A stretch of 64,000 bases of DNA, from NCBI RefSeq assembly GCF_030816615.1, contig NZ_JAUSYD010000001.1, positions 6,408,501 through 6,472,500 on the forward strand, read 5' to 3'. Both the position numbers and the translations under genes were made by a program. The notes under the pieces are model-generated. The model saw nothing but the letters and a program-made list of their open reading frames with translations. It searched no databases and had not been told where the DNA came from. This stretch comes from Streptomyces sp. B1I3. Lineage in GTDB: Bacteria; Actinomycetota; Actinomycetes; Streptomycetales; Streptomycetaceae. Position 1 is the stretch's first letter. Every line of letters begins with the position of its first letter. This document shows, in pieces, positions 44,163 to 51,877 of this stretch.

Positions 44163-45019
44163 GAAGCCATCTCATTTGGACGACTCGGTATTCTGTGAGT
44201 CATGGTGGGGATCGTTGAGCGGCTGGTGCCGGATGAGTTGTGGGAGTTGTTCCAGCGGGTGGTGCCTGAGGCGCCGTCGCGGCCTCAGGGCGGTGGTCGG
44301 CGTCGGCACGGCGACCGGGAAGTGCTGGCGGCGATCGTCTTCGTGGCCACGTCGGGTTGTACCTGGCAGCAGCTGCCTTCAGCGTCGTTCGGTCCGTCCG
44401 GAGCGACCGCCCACCGGCGGTTCTCGGAGTGGTCGAAGGCCAGGGTGTGGGCCAAGCTCCACCGCCTGGTCCTCGACGAACTCGGTGCCCGCGGAGAGCT
44501 GGACTGGTCGCGGTGCGCGATCGACTCGGTGAACATGCGGGCCCTGAAAAGGGGGACCTGACGGGTCCGAATCCTGTCGACCGGGGCAAGTACGGCTCGA
44601 AGATCCACCTGATCACAGAAAGGTCAGGTCTGCCCATATCCGTCGGCATTTCCGGGGCCAACCTGCACGACAGCCAGGCCCTGATCCCGCTCGTGAAGGG
44701 CATCCCGCCCATCCGCTCGCGCCGCGGCCGGCGACGGCGCAAGCCCGGCAAACTCCACGCCGACAAGGGCTACGACTACCCCCACCTGCGGCGATGGTTA
44801 CGCGAACGCGGCATCGCCCACCGCATCGCCCGCAAGGGAGTCGAGTCCTCGCAACGGCTGGGCCGCCACCGCTGGACCGTGGAACGCACCATGGCCTGGC
44901 TCGCCGGCTGCCGCCGCCTCCACCGACGCTACGAACGCAAAGCCGACCACTTCCTCGCCTTCACCAGCATCGCCTGCACCCTCATCTGCTACCGCAGGCT
45001 CGCCAAATGAGATGACTTC
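44163..45019 (+). mobile_element. IS5-family insertion sequence with TTA target duplication
   Basis: 857 bp. Left end GAAGCCATCTCATTTGG (44163-44179) and right end (45003-45019) are inverted repeats with one mismatch. TTA flanks both sides (44160-44162 and 45020-45022). The transposase is encoded in two frames. Confidence 0.9.
44202..45010 (+). CDS. IS5 family transposase, two frames joined by a -1 frameshift
   Basis: The first frame (44202-44561, ATG start) gives the N-terminal domain (IVERLVPDELWELFQRVVPEAP) and first catalytic Asp (CAIDSVNMRALK). The second frame (to 45010) continues GDLTGPNPVDRGKYGSKIHLITE and carries the other catalytic residues (ADKGYDYPHLR; RWTVERTMAWLAGCRRL). The frames overlap at AAAAGGGGG (44547-44555), a run that allows -1 slippage. 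Together about 269 residues; no lesion is seen. Confidence 0.85.
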
Positions 45020-45357
45020 TTAATGGCGTGCAAGTACGAAACAACGCACAGTTGCGTATAACTGATCCCTCCGAGACGTTCACGTATGTTGTAAACATGG
45101 AATTTGACTGTCCGCTTGGTGATGTTGAGGGATTCGGCGAGATTGTCAAAGGTGGGCGCGTTGGATAGTAGTGAAAAGACATCCTTCTCGCGGGCAGTCA
45201 AGCTGTACAGAAGGGATAGAGCGCGATCAAGCGGTTCGGTAAGAGAAACCGGAAGTGCACCTATGGTAGGGGTCGACTTCACGGCGGGTCTGACAGAAAT
45301 TTGTTCGAAATTCGATCCGCTTGAGAGTCTCTGTGAAATAATTTCTGGATGAAACAC
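44989..45357 (-). CDS. LuxR-type DNA-binding protein with IS-derived C-terminus
   Basis: 122 residues from a GTG at 45357 (GGGAAAG upstream). An unrecognised N-terminal ~55 residues precedes a LuxR helix-turn-helix: LTAREKDVFSLLSN, then ITKRTVKFHVYNIRERLG. The last ten residues (KKSSHLASLR) are encoded by the end of the inserted IS5. Removing the IS and one TTA gives ...HAIKDSGH and a stop that lies within the solo IS630 end, so the gene had already lost its natural 3' end once. Base composition is AT-richer than the core genome. Possibly regulates the two secreted proteins next to it. Confidence 0.65.
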   Translation of the reverse strand: MFHPEIISQRLSSGSNFEQISVRPAVKSTPTIGALPVSLTEPLDRALSLLYSLTAREKDVFSLLSNAPTFDNLAESLNITKRTVKFHVYNIRERLGGISYTQLCVVSYLHAIKKSSHLASLR

Positions 45358-45406
45358 GTGCGTTCTTTCCCTGTTCGGTGACACTTGGTCGAACTTCTGC
45401 GATCTG

Positions 45407-46360
45407 TTAAGGGGTGAGCGATTCGGCAAGCTTAAGCCTGTCTTTAAGTTGCCGTTTGGCAAGATCAAGCATCTTGATGTTGGCGTCAATGATTCTAGTC
45501 TGATAGATGGATTCAACATTGAAATAGATACCCGCCAGATTTATATTTTGCTTACACTCGACGTCCTTCTTTGCGATGGTTATGGCGCGAGGGGAGGAGG
45601 CCGTTTCCTCATCATCGAATCCCAGTTGAGTGGCTGCCTTCATTGGATCATTTGCGACGAAGCCATGCTTCTTCATGCATGCAGACCAAAGCTTGTTGAC
45701 ATTCTTGATCCGAGAGTCGTTCAGAGCCGCAGATTCGGCATCTCTCTGGAGGTTGAAGACGTACAAGAGATCAACACTGTCTGGTGTACGAGCATAGAGC
45801 TTTAGAAACGATTCTCTAGTGCAGCCCCCAACGGGTACTCGCCGACCGTTGATTTTTTGCTCGCTGCCACCTCGCTTATCGGCTTCCTCTTGACTCATCG
45901 GTAGATCTTCGAGAGCCAAATCCTTCGCCCCGGCCAGGGCGACGCGCTCAGCTTCACTCTGCAGTGAAGTGCCCGCACCTTGAAGGCTTGTCTCAACTTT
46001 GCGTCCATATCCGTATCGGGCGGCAATCTCCATGTCGAGAATTCCAAAAACCCCCGCGTGCCTGCGATCCATGGAGGCGGCAGTTTTTTCGGGGGGAGCA
46101 TACTCGAATCCCAATCGCTTCATGCATTGCTTCGTCAGAGCCGCCTGCGCTCTGTCAGATGTCTCTTGCTCCTTCTCTGACGCTTGATATTCGTCAAGGG
46201 GAAATTTCAATCCCTCTGTTGTTACAATTTTAGGGGCCGTCGCTGGGTGATGTTCCGTTTCATCACTCACCGGGCCGCGGGTCGAACAGCTCACGAGGAG
46301 GGTAGATATGCACACGACCAAAGTTGATCGCGTAAAATAATACGAATAAGAAAAGCGCAT
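45407..46360 (-). CDS. four-cysteine lipoprotein of unknown function
   Basis: 317 residues. A signal peptide has lipobox LVSC (Cys25). The exported part contains two related segments, CMKRLGF (79-85) and CMKKHGF (228-234), each with a following extra Cys (C180 and C269, the latter in AKKDVECKQNINLAG), suggesting two repeats with two disulfides. The C-terminal 30 residues look like a coiled-coil helix. ATG 46360 has AGGAA 7 nt upstream. I recognise this layout from uncharacterised actinobacterial lipoproteins but know no function. AT-richer than its surroundings. Confidence 0.7.
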   Translation of the reverse strand: MRFSYSYYFTRSTLVVCISTLLVSCSTRGPVSDETEHHPATAPKIVTTEGLKFPLDEYQASEKEQETSDRAQAALTKQCMKRLGFEYAPPEKTAASMDRRHAGVFGILDMEIAARYGYGRKVETSLQGAGTSLQSEAERVALAGAKDLALEDLPMSQEEADKRGGSEQKINGRRVPVGGCTRESFLKLYARTPDSVDLLYVFNLQRDAESAALNDSRIKNVNKLWSACMKKHGFVANDPMKAATQLGFDDEETASSPRAITIAKKDVECKQNINLAGIYFNVESIYQTRIIDANIKMLDLAKRQLKDRLKLAESLTP

Positions 46361-46450
46361 GCGGATTCCTGTAATCGAGTGGAAAGCGGAAACCGCCATC
46401 CCGATCCGAAAATTCGGACAGAATGGCGGCCCTCAGTTCAGGGGAGCTGA

Positions 46451-46912
46451 TTAACCCTTCCAGATGTTCCGGATCGTAGAATCCGCGAATGATGTGATGG
46501 CATTTTTGTAATTCAAAGAGGCGTTGCCGGCGTATCCCGAGGGAAGTGAACCTTCGAGGCCGCCACCCGCCACGCCGGTATAGACCCAAATGGTCTCGTG
46601 AGCGCGATTCCAGTACGCGGCAGCGTTGTTGTCAACGGACTGCCCCTGGCCTGCGCAGCCGAGGTAGATGCTGGACGATATAAACTTGTTGTCGCTCAAG
46701 TTTCCATCGCCGATGGCGACCCCGGGTTGGCCGTCGTCGAATACGCACCCCTTTTGGTCGGAGTTGTAGTAGAGGCCGAACTCTCCGTCGTTGAGGGTGC
46801 CGTCTCTGTCTGCCGCCGATGCGATGCTGACGGTCGCGAGGATGACGCCGATGGCGGCAGTTGTCGTTACGGCTGCTCTGCCAAGGTTTCGTGCGATCGT
46901 GGATCTGGGCAT
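46451..46912 (-). CDS. secreted peptidase-inhibitor-I36-like protein
   Basis: 153 residues. A twin-part signal peptide ends at ASA (33). The mature protein has FGLYYNSDQKGCVFD, GCAGQGQSVDNNAAAYWNR and GSLPSGYAGNASLNYKNAI, resembling small Streptomyces secreted proteins of the I36 / beta-gamma-crystallin-like type with one likely disulfide. AGGAGGAG lies 5 nt before ATG 46912. The lipoprotein lies 90 nt downstream on the same strand and may be co-transcribed. Inhibitor activity is not evident from sequence. Confidence 0.7.
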   Translation of the reverse strand: MPRSTIARNLGRAAVTTTAAIGVILATVSIASAADRDGTLNDGEFGLYYNSDQKGCVFDDGQPGVAIGDGNLSDNKFISSSIYLGCAGQGQSVDNNAAAYWNRAHETIWVYTGVAGGGLEGSLPSGYAGNASLNYKNAITSFADSTIRNIWKG

Positions 46913-47271
46913 ATCTACTCCTCCTAGGAGTTCTTTTGTGGTACGGGAGATCGTGGCTCGCGAACAGTTATCCAATCAGGATAAAAAGAGGATACGCAAC
47001 TGTCTCATGAGGCAGGTCCGTTTGAAGCCGGTTAAATTCGGCCATCTCGCAGAAGGCTGCAGTGCGGGCAATCTATGCTATGGTTTCCGCCCTGGAAACA
47101 GCCTGGCGTTGGCTAGCCTCGATCCTTCGTGTCGGGCCGTTTGGGTAGCCCGTTTCGGCTTGTCGGGTCGGTGACGGGAGGACGATGACCCGGCTGTCGC
47201 GTCGGGTGTGCGCCGGGTTTCACGGCTCCGGCGGGCGGTTCGAGTCCGTCGGGGCAGGCGGTTGCTGCTGG
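46913..47271. other. gap: AT-rich promoter region of the cargo genes, then IS1380 edge
   Basis: 46913-47110 is AT-rich and should hold the promoter of the I36-like gene; no clear -35/-10 pair stands out. 47110-47271 is GC-rich and probably belongs to the IS1380 wreck. No gene is supported. Confidence 0.45.
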
Positions 47272-48650
47272 TCATCCAGGGTTCGGGAGTGCTTCGAGTC
47301 GCTGGATCGCGCCTGTGATCACGTCGGTCCAGGGCCAATGGTGGGTGAATCTCAGGTGCCGGCGGCGGCCGGTGGCGAAGAGCTGGGCGGCGGCGGAGAA
47401 CAGCCGCGGTCGTAGGCGGCGAGGTTCCCAGAGGCGGGGTCTGCCGGTCAGGGCGAGCATCGGCAGTCAGGCCAGCAGGTCGAGCCGGGCAATCTGCAGC
47501 CAGATCTGGATCTGCGCGGTGTCGTGCAGGGGCTGGTTACGCAGGCCTGCGGCGCGTGCATGGCGGTTGCGGCCCTCGGCGCGCTCGCTGGCGGTGGCCT
47601 AGTTCGAGTGCGGCGATCGGGATGTTGGTGGTGTTGGTGGCGAAGCACGTCAGTCGCAGTCCGTCAGCGTCGGTGATCCGTAACTGGGCGCCCAGGTGCG
47701 GACGTTCCTTGCGGACGATCATCCGGGTCTCTTGCAGCCAGCCCTTGAGGGCGTCGCCGTCGAGTTCGGCGGGTCCAGACGCCTTCGCGGATCTCGCCTC
47801 CCTGTTCGTCGACGGCGGGTGTCCAGGCGCAGGCGGGAACCTTCAGGACGGCAAATTGAATGGTGTCGGTGATGGTCATCCCGACCGAGTGCGGCAGCCG
47901 CGTTCCGCGTTTCGCGAGCCAGGCGACGAACTCGTGGGCGCCGCTGGCGGAGTCGGTGCGGATCAGGGTGGAGCGGCCTCGTCGATATCGCTTGGGAAGC
48001 TGGGCCAGGGCGAGCCGGGTGGCGGATGTGATCGGCGGCGGTGTTGCTGCCGCGTTCCCTGGACACAGCAGGGCTGCCACCGGCTCTCTGGCGCCGCCGC
48101 GTCCCTGATCGACGAAACCCATGAGCGGATGATGCCCGTAGGACTTCTTCCAGGTCGCGGCCGCGTCCTGCTTGTCGGAGTGAGCTGGCACCAGCACTCC
48201 ATCCAGGTCTATGATCACCTGCCCGGTGGCGTCCGGTGACGAGGCGCCGACCAATTTCCATTCCCGCGCGCGCACTTCGGCCCGGATGGCGGTCAGAGCC
48301 TTCGAGCCTGCGGCGGCGAGCTTTCGATGAGCCGGGAGACAGCCGGGTCAGGGCCACCGGCCCGAACGCGGACGGCTCGGCCCGCAGCATCGCGACATCC
48401 GCCAGGCAGTCCCCGCCCAGCTGGCCGCCAGGGCCACGTCCGGCAGGATCTTCCCCGGATCATGCACCGGCCGAGGACGCCGCCACGGTGCGAGAGCCTC
48501 CGATATCGCGGTGTCCAGGCCGCTCTTGCGGACCGTCTCGACCAGCAATACCCCTCCGGCCTGGAAGACCACCGCCCGGCCACCGCCCTCGATGCGGACA
48601 GGCGGAAGGGCCAGATAAGCTTTTGCGCCCGAGGAGTGCTTCCCTTCATG
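47272..48650 (-). pseudogene. IS1380-family transposase, heavily frameshifted
   Basis: Consecutive pieces in changing frames on the minus strand: VVFQAGGVLLVETVRKSGLDTAISEALAPW and HDPGKILPDVALA, MLRAEPSAFGPVA, GQVIIDLDGVLVPAHSDKQDAAATWKKSYGHHPLMGF, RTDSASGAHEFVAWLAKRG, RMIVRKERPHLGAQLRITDADG, and finally MLALTGRPRLWEPRRLRPRLFSAA. The order is that of IS1380 transposases. At least four frameshifts make it dead. The ends of the element are not clear. Confidence 0.75.
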
Positions 48651-48660
48651 CTACGACCTA

Positions 48661-49530
48661 AGACCTGTCCCGTAACTGCCGGTCAGGGGTGAGATGATCT
48701 TGGCGTGTCTGGTGTGATCACGGCGTCGCAGCCCTCTTGGATAGCCCCGTTCAGCGGGTTGAGCCCGCGCCAGTTCGGCAGGCTGGTCACCGCGCTCCGG
48801 CGCGAGGGTGCATATCCGGTGCGCAAAGGCCGGCCATGGAGTCTGCCGCTGGAGGACCGCGTGCTGCTGGTCGCCGCGTACTGGCGGACCAACCTGACCC
48901 TGCGCCAACTAGCGCCGCTGTTCGGGGTGTCGAAGTCCGCGGCCGACCGCGTCATCGACCACCTCGGGCCATCGCTCGCGCTCCAGCAACGCAAGCGGTT
49001 CCGCAAGGACACCGTGCTCATCGTGGACGGCACCCTGGTCCCCACCCGCGACCACAGTGTCGCCGAGCAGTCGAAGAACTACCGGTACTCCACCAACCAC
49101 CAGGTCGTCATCGACGCGGACACCCGGCTGGTCGTCGCAGTCGGCCGTCCTTTGCCCGACAACCGAAACGACTGCAAGGCATGGGAGCTGTCCGGTGCGA
49201 AGGCCGCCGTCGGCAGGACCACGGTCATCGCGGACGGCGGCTACCGGGGCACCGGTCTGGTCATCCCGCACCGTCGCGAACCCGGCCAGAGCGAACTCGA
49301 GGCATGGAAAGAGGAACACAACACCTCGCACCGCAAGGTCCGCGCCCGCGTCGAGCACGCCTTCGCCCGGATGAAGACCTGGAAGATCCTCCGCGACTGC
49401 CGCCTCAAAGGAGACGGCGTCCACTACGCCATGCTCGGCATCGCCCGCCTGCACAACCTCACCCTCGCCGGGTGACGAAAGAAACGAGCAGGTCAACGGA
49501 CACGTCGTAGATCATTTACGGGACAACGCT
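48661..49530 (+). mobile_element. IS5-family insertion sequence (DDE_4 type)
   Basis: 870 bp. TGTCCCGTAA (48666-48675) is complemented by TTACGGGACA (49516-49525); outer bases match partly. TA flanks both ends (48659-48660 and 49531-49532), a possible target duplication. It sits directly against the IS1380 wreck. Confidence 0.75.
48705..49475 (+). CDS. IS5 family transposase, single frame, intact
   Basis: 256 residues. An N-terminal helix-turn-helix (LTLRQLAPLFGVSKSAADRVIDHLGP) precedes the DDE_4 core: LIVDGTLVPTRDHSVAEQSKNYRYSTN, VIADGGYRGTGLVIPHRR and RARVEHAFARMKTWKILRDCR. GTG 48705. All catalytic residues are present. Confidence 0.9.
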   Translation: MSGVITASQPSWIAPFSGLSPRQFGRLVTALRREGAYPVRKGRPWSLPLEDRVLLVAAYWRTNLTLRQLAPLFGVSKSAADRVIDHLGPSLALQQRKRFRKDTVLIVDGTLVPTRDHSVAEQSKNYRYSTNHQVVIDADTRLVVAVGRPLPDNRNDCKAWELSGAKAAVGRTTVIADGGYRGTGLVIPHRREPGQSELEAWKEEHNTSHRKVRARVEHAFARMKTWKILRDCRLKGDGVHYAMLGIARLHNLTLAG

Positions 49531-49637
49531 TAGAGTCTGGATAAGTCCTATCGTTGCAGTTCAGGGGCGACTTTGCGTTTCCGATCATGCATTGGACACC
49601 CAGCCACATGAAAGCCCGAGGCTAAAGATTGCACTAA

Positions 49638-50523
49638 CTGATCGTTTCAGAATGAGTTGAGTCATGGGTCTTGTGCTCGGCGATCTTGGTCGGCAGGGTG
49701 TCTGGGGTGCGTGCTGATCTTGTTCCTGACGACCTGTGGGAGCGGATCGCCCCACTGTTGCCGCCTGCTCCCGAACGGCGCCGCCGCCATCCCGGGCGGC
49801 TGCGTGTTCCCGATCGGGCAGCACTCGCCGGCGTCATGTACGTGTTGCGGATCGGTGTGGCGTGGCGCGATGTTCCTGCCGAGACCGTGGGCTGCTCCGG
49901 AGTAACGGTCTGGCGCCGGCTGCGGGACTGGACCGAGGCCGGTGTCTGGCCGCGCCTACACGCCACCCTGCTGGCCGAGCTTCGCCGCGTCGACCTGCTG
50001 GACCTAGACGACTGCTCCGTGGACGGGTCGCACGTCGGGGCCCTCAAAGGGGGGATCACGTCGGTCCCTCGCCCGTCGACCGAGCCCGCCCCGGCTCCAA
50101 GCACCACCTGATCGTCGACCGCCACGGAACGCCGCTCTCCGTGACGCTGACCGGCGGGAACCGGCATGACGTCACCCAGCTCCTGCCGCTGCTGGACGCC
50201 GTTCCGCCTATTCGGGGTCGGCGGGGACGTCCCCGCCGCAAGCCCCGACGTCTGTACGCGGACCGGGGCTACGACTTCGACAAGTACCGCCGCCTACTGC
50301 GGAAGCGCGGCATCAAGCCGTGCATCGCACGACGCGGCGTCGCCCACGGTTCCGGACTGGGCAAGGTGCGCTGGGTCGTCGAGCGCGCCTTCGCCTGGCT
50401 GCATCAGTTCAAGCGGCTCCGCATCCGCTACGAACGACGCGCGGATCTGCATCAAGGCCTGCTCGAACTGGCCTGCAGCCTCATATGCCTTCGCCGTCTG
50501 AGAACTTCATTTTGAAAGATCAG
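49638..50523 (+). mobile_element. IS5-family insertion sequence, two-frame type
   Basis: About 886 bp. The left end CTGATCGTTTCAGAATGA and the complement of the right end (CTGATCTTTCAAAATGA) are imperfect inverted repeats. No target duplication is clear, so the edges are approximate. Confidence 0.7.
49698..50515 (+). CDS. IS5 family transposase, two frames joined by a -1 frameshift
   Basis: Frame one from GTG 49698 encodes SGVRADLVPDDLWERIAPLLPPAPERRRRHPG and the first Asp (DDCSVDGSHVGALKGG), and stops at 50111. Frame two runs to 50515 with GSKHHLIVDRHGTPLSVTLTGGNRHDVTQLLPLLDAV, the second Asp (YADRGYDFDKYR) and the Glu (RWVVERAFAWLHQFKRL). The overlap includes AAAGGGGGG (50047-50055), a slippery run like that of the copy at 44.5 kb. 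Intact. Confidence 0.85.
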
Positions 50524-50587
50524 CGAGGGGCAACATGTCGGAGCCGGCGGTAGCGGCAAAGTCGGTTGGTGCCCTTGAGGGCTGAGC

Positions 50588-50903
50588 TCAGGTGAGGTCG
50601 AAGGTGGTGTTCACCGAACCGTGCCCGTTCGGCACCTCCATGAGCGTGAGGGTTCCATCCTCTGTTTCGAAGACTCTCACCAAGATCCCGCTGTTGTCCT
50701 CGCCGGGAAACACAACGGAGAAGTGGGGGTCCATCTCCATCAGGAAGTCCCAGCCCTCCCGCTGGGTCGTGTCGAGGAGACTGGCATGCCGACCGGTTGT
50801 TCTGCCACTTGCCGACCTCATCGACAGTGACGGTGATGTCGATGCCGTACTTCTCAAGGCAGATCTCGCGATTGGCCCACCATTCGAGGCTGGCCTGACC
50901 CAC
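50588..50903 (-). pseudogene. small hypothetical gene broken by a frameshift
   Basis: From GTG 50903, MGQASLEWWANREICLEK and ITVTVDEVGKWQNNRSACQ are read; about 50780-50800 the sensible frame moves to SLLDTTQREGWDFLMEMDPHFSVVFPGEDN and ends VNTTFDLT at 50588. Joined, about 105 residues of an acidic soluble protein. I do not recognise the family. Confidence 0.5.
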
Positions 50904-51191
50904 GAATCGATCCGTAGCACACTATGCACGGCACCCAGGCCGGACGGTCAAGTTTGTGTGGCTGCCGGCCGTCGTAGAGCGGTCCGTGAGACAAAGCTGC
51001 ATGGGCAGGCGGACAGGCCCCCGCCTCAACCGGCTACAGCGTGGATGCCTTCTCTGCCTCCGGATCCCATTCTGAAACCAGCCTTTAAGGCTTCGGCGTA
51101 GTCGTGTGCTGTCCGGTTCACGCGTATTTGCCACATGGCTTCGAGCGAGTCTGTTGGCCCCATGGGAACGACTGGTCGGGGGCCATTCACC
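50904..51191. other. unassigned gap before the tRNA fragment
   Basis: No gene, IS end or strong hairpin recognised here. Confidence 0.4.
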
Positions 51192-51249
51192 TGGCGGTGG
51201 GTGTGGGATTCGAACTCACGGTGACATCGCTGCCACGACGGTTTTCAAG
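51192..51249 (-). other. tRNA-Ser 3' fragment, likely attachment (att) site remnant
   Basis: On the minus strand the 58 nt begin exactly at an anticodon loop CTTGAAA (anticodon TGA), continue with ACCGT, a serine-type long variable arm (GTGGCA/TGTCAC stem), a T-loop TTCGAAT and end in the encoded G-CCA. The D-arm and 5' acceptor strand are absent. Anticodon-loop-to-CCA is the segment duplicated when tyrosine-recombinase elements integrate into tRNA genes. One T-stem pair is A-C mismatched. No integrase or whole tRNA-Ser is in the window. Confidence 0.6.
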
Positions 51250-51263
51250 ATTGTCACCGTGAG
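51215..51263. repeat. 12-bp inverted repeat across the tRNA fragment
   Basis: CTCACGGTGACA (51215-51226) is the exact complement of TGTCACCGTGAG (51252-51263), spacer 25 nt. One arm lies in the variable/T arm of the tRNA fragment, the other overlaps the stop of the adjacent 96-residue gene. Confidence 0.6.
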
Positions 51264-51544
51264 CGGGCCGCATCGCGCGCGCCAATGATGAGAGTCTGCG
51301 CCTCCATGACCACATCACGGAGGCGTCCCGGCTCAACGCCTTCGCGTGCCATCCACTCATCGAGGCGGGGATGGAGGTATCTGACCGCCCACGGCCCGGG
51401 GCGCCTCAACATTGAGCGGCTGACCGAGATCTCTTCCTGGATCTCCCGACGCAGCTCGTCTGTCCAACCCTGCTCGCGATCAGCGCTTTCCAGCGGAGTT
51501 TTTAGGGCGACCACGGCCTCGCCGAGGGACTCTCGCAGATCCAT
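51254..51544 (-). CDS. hypothetical protein, 96 residues
   Basis: Acidic and helical (MDLRESLGEAVVALKTPLES, then WTDELRREIQEEISVSRSMLRR). The start ATG 51544 has GGAGAG closely upstream. The stop lies in one arm of the inverted repeat beside the tRNA fragment, a place where integrative elements often keep a gene next to att. Family not recognised. It may be co-translated with the zinc-ribbon gene that overlaps its start. Confidence 0.55.
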   Translation of the reverse strand: MDLRESLGEAVVALKTPLESADREQGWTDELRREIQEEISVSRSMLRRPGPWAVRYLHPRLDEWMAREGVEPGRLRDVVMEAQTLIIGARDAARSR

Positions 51545-51714
51545 GGGCTCTCCGATCTAAGCATCCCGACTCGTGAGCTATCGCGCCTCCCGGTTCTAGC
51601 AGCACCGACGTTGGCGTACAGCAGCGGAGTACCGCAACCACAGCAACCCTCTTCGTCCGCCACCGTGATCTTCGAGTGGAGTCGCCCGTAGAACGGACAT
51701 CGCCCCAGCGCCAT
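51502..51714 (-). CDS. small zinc-ribbon-like protein, 70 residues
   Basis: MALGRCPFYGRLHSKITV followed by GCCGCGTPLLYANVGAA; the Cys cluster suggests a metal-binding knuckle. It overlaps the 96-residue gene by 43 nt. No clear ribosome-binding site is seen, and the C-terminal third has no sign of conservation, so the call is tentative. Confidence 0.4.
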   Translation of the reverse strand: MALGRCPFYGRLHSKITVADEEGCCGCGTPLLYANVGAARTGRRDSSRVGMLRSESPWICESPSARPWSP

Positions 51715-51877
51715 GGGCTGTAGCGAGCGACATCACGCGGCGAATCTCAGTAGTCCTATGCAGAAACCGAAGGTCGACCAGGGCCTTCGCTCCGCCGGGT
51801 TGACGGCTCGGCGAGAGGACAGGCACGGGCTTCCAAGACATGGAGTTCTCTACGCCCCGTGCCTTGCCTGGAAGACC

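Noticed and set aside
46263..46589. Minus-strand frame overlapping the ends of the lipoprotein and I36-like genes
   Set aside because: No ribosome site, no recognisable product, and it overlaps better-supported genes in other frames.
44989..46912. Biosynthetic gene cluster for a ribosomal peptide
   Set aside because: There are exported small proteins but no modifying enzyme, leader-peptidase gene or dedicated transporter nearby.
51192..51249. Functional tRNA-Ser gene
   Set aside because: The 5' acceptor strand, D-arm and 5' anticodon stem are absent from the adjoining sequence, and the T-stem has an A-C mismatch; only the 3' part exists.
51254..51714. Toxin-antitoxin pair
   Set aside because: Two small overlapping genes fit the layout, but neither resembles a known toxin or antitoxin and the zinc-ribbon gene is itself doubtful.
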